This document shows positions 34,395 through 44,712 of a stretch of 64,000 nucleotides of DNA, piece after piece. The stretch comes from Phytophthora sp. 'mugwort' (Eukaryota > Oomycota > Peronosporomycetes > Peronosporales > Peronosporaceae), in assembly GCA_033558025.1 (NCBI GenBank), contig JAUCEF010000018.1, forward strand, positions 3,162,001-3,226,000. Direction: 5' to 3'. The position numbers and the translations under genes were made by a program. The first letter of the stretch is position 1, and each line of letters begins with the position of its first letter. The notes beneath the pieces are model-generated. The model was not told the origin of the DNA. It saw nothing but the letters and a program-made list of their open reading frames with translations, and searched no databases.

Positions 34395-36159
34395 ATGCTC
34401 CTCGAGCAGGACGACGCTGTGGGCGAGAGCTGCCCCTCTCAATTCGACTCCGGGTCCTTGCATCCAATGATGGCCACCATGCGCGCTGAGCTGCCTCTGA
34501 TGCCCGGACTGGACCAGAACGGTCATGGCAGCAGCAGTACCGTAGCCTTCCGAGGGTCCAGCTCCAATAGCAGCAACGGTTGCCCCCGTTTGTGGCTGCA
34601 TCAGCACTCGCACATTCAGCGGGACGAGGCTGATCCACCGAGACGTGCCAGAAGCGACTGGAAGAGCAGGAACTCGCAGCGACCGTCCGCGTCCGCCATG
34701 GTGCTGGCCCGTAAGCGCAAGCGGGAAGAACAGCGCAAGCTGATGAACAGCAAGAAGCAGTGCACGGACAGTGACGGCAGTGACCGTAGTGCCGGAGACA
34801 GCGAGCGAGACAGCTTGGACATGGACGAACAGCTCACCGCATTCGTGGAATACGTGCGTTATCAGCTGCGGAGTGAAGAGGTTTTAGGGACTGATGGAAG
34901 GGGAGTTTGCGTGGTGGTGAGTAGAACGCGACGGATATGGACAGCTTGGACATTAACCCGAGTCAAGATTTTGACGGTGCGTGGAGACGGAAGTCGTTGG
35001 CATGTATAGTATTTTGTGAAACTGATGTTTTCTTATGATATTTGTAGGTGATGAAGATCAAGATTCAGCAACGCAAGCTTCGCAATGCATGCAGACGTGT
35101 AACTGGGAAGATGTTACGGATGGTATGACTGAAATTTGCAGCTTGATGTGAAGAACGTGGTATCGATAGTGGTCCTTACTTGCGCTTATTTCTGTGTGTG
35201 ACTTGTAGTGGACCAGTTTCAGGAAGAGGCATCGGAAGTTTTTGACAGTATGTTTACGATCAGACTATTTTTCTCAGTTTGGTTGACTCATTCTGTTGTG
35301 CTTGGACCTCATGATATAGACGTTATTTATACCTCTCGGCCCACTTCAATCCCTGTTGGCAGCAGTACATCAACTTACTGTCGGCGACAAGGAAAAAGCG
35401 ATTTTGGGGTCGCTCGTCCTCCTATCTTGCCGACAAAGACCAAGAATATTCCAGAAAAGGGGTCTGTAGTTGTGTCCCTATCCGATCACCACGAAAGTTC
35501 GCTGAGCGGTACGTGAAGATACAGTTGCAAGACGTCGTGCCCGGATCGTTCACGCCCTAGGAATCCAAGAATTGACTTCGTCTTTTCGCGATCTTTTAGA
35601 TGGATTTGACGTCGCTGTCACCCCCACAAGTACAATAAAGACGGCAAACCACCCCTCAACCAGATATACGCGCTGTAGTGGCACTAATCCGAAGACTGCA
35701 GTAAAGGTGAGTTAGCATGTTCATGAAATGGTACCTTTTCACGATCACTAATCGTAATGTGTGTCTCTTTTTCAGCCGCAATGGAGACAACGGCGCTCGG
35801 TTAAGCGAGATTGCTCGTTTCTAGACAACTCGAACAGCTTTTCAGTAAACGGGCGGCTTTTGCTGATGGCGTCACCAACACCCGCCACTTCAAGTGAGGC
35901 CAGCCAGACATCATCCGACAGAGTCATCGAACTCAAGGAAGGGTGTTTTGACTCCAGCGATAACATTCAAGAAGATCCCATGCGGGATAGCGACGTGTCT
36001 AGCAGTGTGCCGACATCTGTACCGGTTTCAGTCGATACGATGACAGTCATGTCTTCATCGCTGACGTCAGGCGTCACATATTCAGGTGCATTCCTCGTTA
36101 GGAAGCGGAGGAAGGTCGGGCAGCTGACGCTGGACGGCTTTCTTCGATCAAAAGGGTGA
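34395..36159 (+). CDS. Nuclear protein with C-terminal PCNA-binding (PIP-box-like) motif
   Basis: Spliced prediction: exons 34395-34880, 34925-34976, 35048-35122, 35209-35247, 35320-35508, 35600-35706 and 35776-36159, all GT-AG, summing to exactly 443 aa. The first intron, only 44 nt, is the least certain. The protein has a basic cluster (ARKRKREEQRKLMNSKK) that could be a nuclear localisation signal, acidic and Ser-rich regions, and ends in RKRRKVGQLTLDGFLRSKG. The last part fits the PIP-box pattern QxxLxxFF-like (Q..L..FL) preceded by basic residues, as in polymerase and repair factors that dock on the PCNA clamp. The body resembles no family I recognise. The start is the first in-frame ATG; an upstream exon cannot be excluded. 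Confidence 0.7.
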
Positions 36160-36466
36160 GCACCAGGCAATCTCGACCAAAGGCCTTTCCATTGGACATT
36201 TTGCTAGTCTCTTTTTAGACTACGTTTGCTTTCTTGTCCTGAGCTATTCTTCAATTTTAAAGCACGCATTAACTTTTGAACATGTACGGTATACATACTT
36301 CGAAGTAAGTACTGTATCATACAAAGCACAACATAAAAACTTGCCGCGGTAAGAACGTATTTACTACAGTCTCCACGGTACCACCCGTTTGGTTTTGGCG
36401 CGCGCGACGGCAACTCATTCGGCCACCAAGTCTCGAGCCACGCGGACCCACCCAGGCACTGCTCCC

Positions 36467-36482
36467 TCTCATTCCCCAACCT
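36467..36482 (+). promoter_or_regulatory. Candidate oomycete initiator (Inr) for ASF1
   Basis: TCTCATTCCCCAACCT lies 25-40 bp upstream of the ASF1 start codon and contains the pyrimidine-CA-pyrimidine core (CTCATTCC) of the oomycete 16-19 nt initiator/flanking-promoter element. Position and core fit; the downstream half is only partly conserved. Confidence 0.35.
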
Positions 36483-36506
36483 TCCGGCCTCCTTAGTAGC
36501 AGCACC

Positions 36507-37381
36507 ATGGCTTACGTCACACTTACCAACATCACCGTACTGGACAACCCCACGGCCTTCACGAACCCCTTTCAGTTCGAGGTCACCTTCGAGTGCGCGC
36601 AACCGCTTGAGGCTGGTGCGTCCCATTCATATATGTTATTAAACTGGACATTGTGATGTATACTAATTTTGATATTGTTGTGGCAGACCTGGAGTGGAAG
36701 ATCACGTACGTTGGAAGCGCGGAGGATGAGAGCCGCGACCAGGTGCTGGAAGAGGTGCTCGTGGGCCCTGTGCCCGTGGGCACGAACAAGTTTGTGTTCC
36801 AGTCGGACCCGCCCAACCCGGACATGATCCCGGACGAGGACAAGGTGGGTGTCACCGTGGCGCTCGTCACATGCTCCTATCGCGGCCGCGAGTTCGTGCG
36901 TGTAGGCTACTACGTCAACAACGACTACGCCGACCCGTTCCTGCTGGAGAATCCACCCGCCCGCGTGGACGTCTCCAAGCTGCAGCGCAACATCCTGGCC
37001 GATAAGCCACGTGTCACGCGCTTCCCAATTGACTGGTCACCAGCGGGCGCCCAGGAATCCAATGCTATGGACGACGGCAACAACCAGGCGGCTAGCGGCG
37101 CTGGCTTCGGTGCCATGCAGACCGGCACTCCCGGTGCCCCCGGTGCTGGAAACGACCTCGACATGGATTTCGTGGACGACGAAGAGCTCGTTAAGGCAGC
37201 TGCGCAGCTCGACCACAACTACACGGATATTGTCATTGATGGCAACGCTGCCGATGGCATGGAGGAGGACATTGATCTGGAAGAAGAGGACGAGGAGGAT
37301 GACGAGGCGGACTCCGTGGAAGAAGCCGAAGAGGAAGACGCCGATGGTGACATGGAGATGGAGGACATCGAGCAGCAGTAA
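36507..37381 (+). CDS. ASF1: Histone chaperone ASF1
   Basis: Binds H3-H4 dimers and hands them to CAF-1 or HIRA during replication-coupled and replication-independent nucleosome assembly; nuclear. Two exons (36507-36615, 36687-37381) give 267 aa. The N-terminal immunoglobulin-like core spans about residues 1-155: TLTNITVLDNPTAFTNPFQF, DLEWKITYVGSAE, GPVPVGTNKFVF, YRGREFVRVGYYVNN and KPRVTRFPIDW. All are close to yeast and human ASF1. The C-terminal 100 residues are a Gly/Ala linker followed by a Glu/Asp-rich tail, as in fungal ASF1. The 3' end faces PRMT1 tail to tail across 353 bp. Confidence 0.96.
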
Positions 37382-37734
37382 AGCCAGTCCACGAGCGCCA
37401 TTGATTGGTGTGTCAGGTTACAGACACTACCCAGCACATCGAGGCAGCACACAAGACAAGCAGGATGAAAGATACTGTATTTATAGAGAAAAAAACGAGA
37501 TTAAGAAGCGCTGAGGATGACGAGCGAAATGGTAGCGATGCAATCTGCGTTGCTACCGGTAACGCGTTGAATGCGTAAAGCTAAGGTGAGGACAGGGGAC
37601 GATGAAAATGTTTTGAGTATCTTTTGTTTAAGTGGTGTTAAATGGTCTAGTCTACTCAGATTGTTGCGTAGTAAAGGTGGGTAGTGTATCATTGCGTGCT
37701 TCAAAGGCCGCCCAGCGAGTTTCCTCCCTTCCGC

Positions 37735-38772
37735 TTAACGCAGCTTGAACTCGTGCAGGCGGCTGTACGAGCCGCTGCCACCATCGAAGCGCACGTTGAT
37801 GTCAATGTCCAGGTCGCGCGGATTCGACGCGTTCGGCTTGCATGTAAGGTCGCCCTCAATCACTTCGCCAGGGTTGCAAGCAAGCTCGCCCTCCAGGTAA
37901 AACACGGTCTGTTTCCAGTGCGTATACTCGGCCTTGGGTCCCGTGGAGAAGCTCAGCTTCTTGTGTGTCGCCGAGAACGTGCAGTCGAAGTAGGCCACAA
38001 GCGCGTGGCAGAAGTCCTGACGGAACGCGGTCAGTTTGAACGTCGACGAGAAGGACAGTTGCTCCTTGGTGACCTTGGTCAGGTCAATATCCAGGATGGG
38101 ACATACACCGGTCAGTAGTGCGTCGCTGCCGACCGTGTCGACCAGTGGCTCTACTTTGGCAATCTCCTTGATGCAGCTCATGTCGAATCCGTAGACATTC
38201 TCCCAGAAGTCGAGCTTCTCGGCCTTGTATTCTCCGTCCTCAATGGCGCCGATGTAGAGCGTTGCGTGATCCGGGAACATGAGTCCGTCCGGCACGAGGT
38301 ACTTGTCACGAGCGTAGAGCACCGTGTCCAACATGGACTCGTAGAGCAGGAAGTAGCCCATCCACTCGGAGATGATAATGTCCACCTTGTCCACGGGAAG
38401 AGTCAGCTCCTCCATCTTGCCCTGGATGAGCGTGATCTTGTCGGCGAAGCCGTTTGCCTTGACAATCTCGCGCGCTTGTGTGAGGATACCCGAGCAGTCG
38501 ACACCGTAGACGTGCTTGGCGCCGGCCTTGGCGGCGAACATGGAGAGGATACCAGTGCCGCAGCCAACGTCCAGCACCACCTTGTCCTTGAACAGGTGCT
38601 TGCTCTGCAGGATAGCATTCATATAGGCCTTTGTGCGCACCGAGTCCTTGAGCATCTCCTCATGGATGCCGAAGTGCGAGTATGAGTCAAAGTAGTAGTC
38701 CTTGCTCGTCATCTCCTTGGGGGCGTCGCCTTTGGCAGCAGGAGCGGGCGGAGGCGTGGCGGTCGACGACAT
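37735..38772 (-). CDS. PRMT1: Protein arginine N-methyltransferase 1 (type I PRMT)
   Basis: SAM-dependent asymmetric dimethylation of arginines in histone H4 (R3) and RGG-motif proteins; nuclear and cytosolic. A single uninterrupted exon of 345 aa, the usual PRMT1 size. It has, in order: YYFDSYSHFGIHEEMLKD, motif I VLDVGCGTGILS, post-I GVDCSG, the double-E loop SEWMGYFLLYESML with both catalytic glutamates, and the THW loop YTHWKQTVFYLE. A short Ala/Pro-rich N-terminus precedes the core. The ATG at 38772 was chosen because the family core begins 30 residues later and the longer upstream frame lacks homology. Confidence 0.96.
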   Translation of the reverse strand: MSSTATPPPAPAAKGDAPKEMTSKDYYFDSYSHFGIHEEMLKDSVRTKAYMNAILQSKHLFKDKVVLDVGCGTGILSMFAAKAGAKHVYGVDCSGILTQAREIVKANGFADKITLIQGKMEELTLPVDKVDIIISEWMGYFLLYESMLDTVLYARDKYLVPDGLMFPDHATLYIGAIEDGEYKAEKLDFWENVYGFDMSCIKEIAKVEPLVDTVGSDALLTGVCPILDIDLTKVTKEQLSFSSTFKLTAFRQDFCHALVAYFDCTFSATHKKLSFSTGPKAEYTHWKQTVFYLEGELACNPGEVIEGDLTCKPNASNPRDLDIDINVRFDGGSGSYSRLHEFKLR

Positions 38773-39366
38773 AGCGGCAGCAGGAGATTGACAACTAACT
38801 AACTGACCGAACGTCGAGTGGAGCGGAATGGAGAACAAAAAGGTCACTGTCGCGAGGTAACGCCGGTGGCCACGCAATTTTGATTGGTGCGCGACGACAT
38901 ACTTGAGTGTCCGCATCGGCAGCAGCATGTGTATTAAGATGCCCAAGCGGTGCTGACAGCATAGCGATACTTCATCGTGGTTGACCAACTCAAAGTGATG
39001 CACACTACTACCACATGTAGTACTAGTTTGCGGGTGTCGAGCTTTTAGACATGGTGGCAATGTGTCATAATGGGCATGTTCTGCTGATTAAGCTGTCGCC
39101 GAAAGGATGTTTTGAGCAGAACGCGAGGAACAAGGATTGGCATAGGAAGCGAGATTCCCCCTCCAAGACTGACCTCTATTGTATGTTCGTTCCACTTAAC
39201 TCGGTAGCAGCAAACTGCGTCCAACCTAACTGGTAAACAAGGTACCAGAGCGCCCGCCCATTGCCCGAAAGCAGCAAAGAGGAAACTTCCCGTGTCGATT
39301 GATTGGCATCCAAGAGGTGGCGAGACTCCCGAGTAGCGCATCGATCAGTCGATCAGATCAACTGAT
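38773..39366. other. PRMT1 upstream region and eL24 3' flank
   Basis: Nearly 600 bp, with short ORFs on both strands and no domain. It presumably holds the PRMT1 promoter and the eL24 3' UTR. Confidence 0.45.
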
Positions 39367-39973
39367 TTAGATGGCACCGCGGTTGCCCGACTTCTTCTGA
39401 GCACGCGGGGCGTTGCCGCCCTTGGAGCTCTTGTTGGCGTGCTCGGTCTTGGTCACCGTCTTCTTGGTCTTGCTGCGCTCCTTAGCCTCCTTCAGGGCGG
39501 CGCGGGCGGCGGCACGGACCTCAGGCTTCTGGTTGCGCTTCTTGTGGATCTGTCGTCGAAATAGCAAGCCAGCGCAGAGTTAGAAACTGCATCCATCACT
39601 ATTTAAACGGCTCAGACAAGAGAATACTTACGTCCTCAGCCGAGACACCGACGATAGCACGCTGGATCTTGGTGGTCTTGCGAGCGCGACGGCGGGCGAC
39701 CTCCTCAACCTGTTATAATGCCGCAGCAAGCAGCACAGAGTGAGCACTTCTGTCGTTGTGTCGTCGGACAGAATGCGGATCACACAAACCTTGAGCTTCT
39801 TGTTCATGCGGCGCCAGCCGAGGGTCCACACGATCTTCGTGGCTTTCTTGCGCTGCATGAAGAGCGACTTGCTCTTCGCGTTAATGAACACGTAGGCCGT
39901 GCCATCACGACGAATGTAGCGCGAGCCGTGGCCAGGGTAGATGCGGCTCTCGCTGAACGAGCACGTCTCGGTC
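39367..39973 (-). CDS. RPL24: 60S ribosomal protein eL24 (first coding exon not located)
   Basis: Component of the large ribosomal subunit. Coding exons on the minus strand: 39790-39973, 39632-39709 and 39367-39549. They encode TETCSFSESRIYPGHGSRYI with RRDG, then WTLGWRRMNKKLK, VEEVARRRARKTTKIQRAIV and a Lys/Ala-rich tail ending KKSGNRGAI. This is the full eL24 order, about 149 aa, against a usual length near 157. The first exon shown begins in phase 2 at an acceptor (ctcag|G), so an upstream mini-exon with the ATG (only one to three codons, as is common for ribosomal-protein genes) must exist. I did not find it convincingly within 400 bp. Confidence 0.9.
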
Positions 39974-41034
39974 CTGAGGTCAAAACGCCGCACACGTCGT
40001 TAGGGTCACTTTTTCTTTGCTACTGTTGACTGGTTGGTGCTGGAGCGAGTGGGAGGCAATTGAAGACGTTGAGGTGTTCGGCTACGGGAGCGCGACGGTG
40101 GCTGATCTGTGGAGCTCGCTCACTGTCGGCGCCCGCTATTTCTGCCTGTTTGTACGCGCCCTATCGTCGATTCCATGCGTGTGTGGTACCTCTCACTCGC
40201 CCCAGCAGTATCTTATGGCCATGCATCATGTGTCTTCTCCTCATAGAAAAAAGGTGGGCGCACTTACTTAATCACCATTTTGCTTCAGTCTTCTCGGGAG
40301 AATTTATGCCAATTGACTCGTTGGAAGAGCTTTCGGGTTCCAAAGCCGCCAAGGGAGCCGCGCACCGCTAGCGCTACTTCACCTTCCGCGCTGAATTGGC
40401 TGGTTGAAAGGCGCTTACTTAGATACTACTTACGTGTTACATCTATTTGTAGACCCAGCTCGGTTACGGTTCACGGTTTCACATCCCGGTTACGGGTAGG
40501 GCTCGTTGCTGTATTGTCAAACTTGACTTTTCAGAAACAGTTTTTCTCCTTGCTAAGAGTAAGCTGCCCGATTCATGTTCCCCGCATCGTGAGCACTTAA
40601 CACGAAGTGCTTCTGTTAGAGGTGGTTTGGGCGAGCGCTGATGCCCACTTGCTACGTGGTACATGAAGGCCTGCAGTTATTAATTGCGCTGGATACTGGC
40701 CAATTGCCAACATGCGATTGTGCACATGATTATGTTTAGCGGCGGCGGCTGTGTAGTAGGTAGCGAGCCAAGTTGTTTTTGGCACGCAGTTGCCCCTTTC
40801 CAAATGCGCACGCGCCGCTTAAGACAAGGGCTGATTCGTAAGGAAAAACACGTCAGACAGCAACGGTAATGCCTAACTTTTACTTAAGCTTGCCACTGTA
40901 CTGGCTGGCGATGCATTAAAGTAATAAAATACATGTCGGTATTTTGGGCTCTACAAGTATGAATATGCGCTAAACCAGTGTCAATTTTTCGTTTTGTTGG
41001 GGATAGTTTTATTTGAGTTTTATTTGTTAAGCAT
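39974..41034. other. Upstream of eL24; no other gene seen
   Basis: Expected to contain the eL24 promoter and first mini-exon. Short ORFs have no domains. From about 40990 onward the DNA becomes AT-rich as it approaches the mitochondrial-derived insertion. Confidence 0.4.
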
Positions 41035-41535
41035 TTTTATCCCGAAGCTACAAAGTCATTTTGCCGAGTTCCTTCAATATAGTTCTCTCATTCACCTTAG
41101 TCTACTCTACCTATCCACCTGTGTCGGTTTAGGGTACGGTTTTTAATTAAAAAACTATTTCCTGAAAAATTAAAAACTTTGTCACTTTTAAAAAAAATTA
41201 ATTTAAAAATTATCCCATCAAAATTTGCTTTCGTCAAATCTTTCTTAGGGGCCGTTTCACTCTATGTAATACATCTTAACATAGAAACCCTTGGATTTAC
41301 GGTGATAACGATTTATATTCGTTACTTTTTGTTACTAATGCCAGCATTTTCTTTTCTGATATCTTCAACATATTTCACAATATATCTTTATTAACATACA
41401 GAATGTTCCGCTACCGTTTTACTAAAATTAAAAATTGCCGCTTCGGTAAATTTCTTAAGTCTCGATACATTTTAGGCGCAAAAAAACTAGACCAATGAGC
41501 TATTACGCTTTCTTTAAAGGATGGCTGCAGTAAAA
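41035..41535 (-). pseudogene. NUMT: nuclear copy of mitochondrial large-subunit (23S-like) rRNA fragment
   Basis: Read on the minus strand from 41535, this is unmistakable bacterial/mitochondrial LSU rRNA. It starts with the GTPase-centre segment (cagccatcctttaaagaaag, then cgtaatagctca), followed by gcgcctaaaatgta, ccgaagcggcaa, gcggaacattctgta, a segment matching 'aatgctggcattagtaac', ccaagggtttct, and finally ccgtaccctaaaccgacaca then ggtggataggtagag, ending gaaggaactcggcaaaatga and a 'cttcggga' block. These match the order of E. coli 23S positions of roughly 1060-1760, with AT-rich expansion and internal shortening typical of mitochondrial rRNA. It is truncated on both sides, so not a functional rRNA gene. 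It sits between nuclear genes, 85 bp upstream of the aminotransferase ATG. Confidence 0.93.
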
Positions 41536-41619
41536 CCCAACCCTGATCTTACACAACGATCAAAAGACACATGAATCCGGTAGTTAAGAACACGGCTTTT
41601 GGCGACGTATAATTCGAAC

Positions 41620-43266
41620 ATGGCTGCGCAGTTCCGCCGCTGTGGCGTCCAGCATGCTCGCTCGGCACGACGTCTTTCCAGAGCGGGACAAGCTGTCGAG
41701 CTCTTTCGAGGTCTGCACTTGAGCTCGGACCTCGCCCCCGTGAAAACGGTGCAGTCATCGGCATACGCTCAAACACACACGACCAACAGCATCGTCAACT
41801 TCGGCATCGGCCAGCCTTCAGCGTCGCTGCTGCCCTTGAACATGTTCCGCGACGCTGCAATGGGTCGCTTTAAGCCGAAGCAAGACCGCGTGATGCTACG
41901 GTACGGGGCTGCCAAAGGGTTCATTGGGTTCCAGAAGGAGATCGCCAAGCTCATGGCAGGTCAGCAGATCGCCGAAATGGTGACAGAGAAGCCTAAGATT
42001 TGACCGACTGGCGCTGTGTTAATCGGTAGGAGCTAATGATGCGGAAATCGTTGACCCGGAGACGCTCGTGGTAACGGCGGGCAATTCACAAGCCATCTCG
42101 CACGCTGTCATGGTGTTCTCCAAGACCAACAAGCGCATGTTCGTGGAGGAACCGACGTACTTCTTGGCGCACGACATTTTCCGTAAGCTAGGGCTGGACT
42201 TGAAAGGCATTCACGTGGGGAAGGATGGAATTGATGTGAGTGTTGCATGCTTTCATACAATTAGGTGCAAAAAGTATACTGACTAACCCTGGTTCTGTGT
42301 GGTATAGCTGGATGTACTGGAAGCGAAGCTGGTTTCGGGGGATGTGCCAGCGTTTCTGTATACGATTCCGTTCTTCCATAACCCGACAGGAAATGTGATG
42401 CCACCCGACCGCTGTAAACGCCTTATTGATCTCGCGCAGAAGTACCGGTTTCATATCATTTCTGATGAGCCGTACGACATGCTTCATTTGGACGGTGGCG
42501 CGCTGTCGTCGCTTGTGTCATACGACGACTCTGGCTTAGTTGTCTCGCTTGGGAGTTTCTCGAAGATCCTCGCTCCAGGACTGCGTTTAGGTAAGGTATT
42601 AAGTTGGACTTACGTAATCTTTTCATGGTTTTTCGTCGTGGTGCATAGCAATAATGTTGCTTTCCGTACAGGCTGGGCTCAAAGCAGCACGAAAACAATT
42701 GAAGTATTGTCTACCGTCAGTGCGCTTCGCAGCGGTGGTGGCCAGAATCCCATAACTGCGGCGCTCGTTCACACGGGTAAGCGTTTGCTGACTTGTTGTG
42801 TATCCTCCATCCTGTTCAGTGTCACTAACTTATTCGGTGACGTTGTGTATCACTGTCCACGTGTCCGTCCACACGAACAGTGCTGGAGCAATGCCTGCTA
42901 TTACCTCACATCGACCATTTGAAAAGAATCTTTCGAGGCCGCAAGGCCGCCATGTGCGACGCGCTGCGCAAGCACTGCCCGGACATCGCATTTACCGAGC
43001 CGTCTGACGGGTACTTTGTGTGGCTTGAATTGCCGGACGGCGTGCACACTGACGTGCTGCTGAAGGAAGCTGTGGCCCGACACGGCGTCGCCTTTACGCC
43101 CGGCACCAGGTGCTCACTCGGAACGCTCTACAGCGACGGCGACGGCGGTGTGCTAGTTCGTGCGGCCATGACGCGCTGTGCGCGTCTATCTTTCGCCTTC
43201 TATGACCAAGAAGAGATTTACATGGGTGTCCTGAGGCTACAGAGCGCTCTTGCCAGCGTGAAATAG
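41620..43266 (+). CDS. PLP-dependent aminotransferase, class I/II fold, probably mitochondrial
   Basis: Five exons (41620-41959, 42030-42235, 42308-42590, 42672-42776, 42881-43266) give 439 aa in frame. The N-terminus MAAQFRRCGVQHARSARRLS is Arg/Ala/Ser-rich with no acids, fitting a mitochondrial presequence. The fold-type I core follows: NFGIGQPSASLLP, TAGNSQAISHAVMVF, FHNPTGNVMPPDRC, ISDEPYDML (Asp and Tyr contacting PLP) and SLGSFSKILAPGLRLGW with the Schiff-base lysine. The C-terminal small domain ends RCARLSFAFYDQEEI with the substrate-binding Arg. The pattern is closest to the 2-aminoadipate/aromatic aminotransferase group; the exact substrate cannot be read from sequence. Phase consistency of all four introns supports an intact gene. 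Confidence 0.92.
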
Positions 43267-43886
43267 TACTTGAAACTGATTTACTTGTGGACTGATCACC
43301 AAAACAAAATGACATAATCTTACTTGAATACCTGAATAGTCAAGGATGGATACTGTAGTGTACCTCGCGCGCTTCATTTCACTGCGCACCTGACGGAGCC
43401 CAAAGCTTTCGAGAAGCACGCGGCGTTTCTTGCGGAACGCGGCAAACACTGGAATTGAGTTTCTTCTGATGCGATACTGTAATTGCAATTCCTGGACACT
43501 CGTGTTCGTGCGAACGTCTCCGACAGCACATCGAGGTCGGCTGGGCCATCGCACGGGCACGGGTGCTCGCATCTTGTCTTGAGTTCCGGCAGAGTGTGCC
43601 GATTTGAAAAAATAACTGGCTTTTATTGTGGATACATATTTTATCGCCTGTAAGTATTGGCAATAGTGCAGTGCAGCGCAAAAATAATACCAGCGTAGAA
43701 ACATTGGCGTATTTTCACTCGATTATTTATTGAATTGCTCAAATTCATTTTTAAATTTAGTCGAAATCTACTGGTCGTGCGTGGCCTCGATGATCCTTGC
43801 ACCGCTTTGTATTCGTCTCACTCTTCGAAAAGTTTTCGACGAGTAGCATCCATCTCCCAGCCTATTGTCCCCAGCCCACCACCACC
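43267..43886. other. Intergenic DNA downstream of the aminotransferase
   Basis: Short overlapping ORFs only. One + frame near 43390 (TEPKAFEKHAAFLAERGKHW) looks protein-like but is isolated and ends at once. It could be a decayed exon, but no family is recognised. Confidence 0.35.
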
Positions 43887-44600
43887 ATGACCCTCACCAA
43901 CCGCGCTATCTGCAACGCTCTGTTCGTCGCGAAAGACGATCACAAGTACCTCTGCAACACCTGCTCCAAGACTGTCCGTAGCTCCAACGGCTAGGCTAAC
44001 CTCAACTCCCACCTACGCAACCACTACCTTGCCTGTAAGGCACTACCCATGGGGTACTTCGCGATGCTAATGCCAAGTGGCTTCGAGTGATCGACCAAGG
44101 GTTGGTGACATTTTCCGCTGGGCTGTGATGGAACGGCTTCCATTCTCATTCTGTGAGCCCCTTCTCGCTCGATTGAACGCCTAGATGAGTACTATCTCGC
44201 GCGCAACGCTCAAATGTTACGTGGAGGGGATCAGGGATTGCGTCGAGGCGCCTATTAAGGACGAACTCCAAAAATCTGTTTGGCATCGTTCTGGACGGCT
44301 GGAGTGATAGCGGCCGCCACTACCTCGCAATTTTCGCGACCTTTTGTGACACCCGCTCCCGGGATGGCTTGAACCAAGTCTCAGTCAGGGGATTGCAATT
44401 GTTACGACGACCTCGTTTATGATAAAAGACGGTATGTACTCTGACTTTTTCCCTCCGGAAGACGAAGAGGATCTCGTTGCACAGAGCGTCTTCAACCTAA
44501 TGAGTTTCACGGTACAACAAACTGTGGGCGACTGTCGCATTCATGGTTCCGTGAATCAGTCTCGGTGCGACTGCAGAAATTGTCAACAATCCACTATTAG
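43887..44600 (+). pseudogene. hAT-type BED-finger transposase relic
   Basis: Starts MTLTNRAICNALFVAKDD, then a BED-like finger KYLCNTCSKTVRSSNG with LNSHLRNHY after an in-frame stop (TAG at about 43992). Downstream pieces in other frames match the hAT middle region: 'FGIVLDGWSDSGRHYLAIFA' type sequence around 44280-44340, then FPPEDEEDLVAQSVFNLMSF. Several stops and shifts make it dead. It is unrelated in sequence to the hAT copies at 3-11 kb. Confidence 0.65.
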
Positions 44601-44712
44601 AGATGGCACTCGTGAAGATTCAGCGAAACGACACACTGAATGCAAGTGAGCGTGCCGCATGCACGATGTTTAGCCTCACAGGATCAAGAGATAAGACACG
44701 CACTGGCGCAAA

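Noticed and set aside
36204..36626. Minus-strand ORF with an RALE phrase near its start as an RXLR-type effector
   Set aside because: No signal peptide, and it overlaps the ASF1 promoter and first exon.
38266..38685. Plus-strand 139-aa ORF inside PRMT1
   Set aside because: Antisense shadow of a highly conserved PRMT1 core.
41179..41394. Hydrophobic plus-strand ORF as a membrane protein
   Set aside because: It is a chance translation of the antisense strand of the mitochondrial LSU rRNA fragment.
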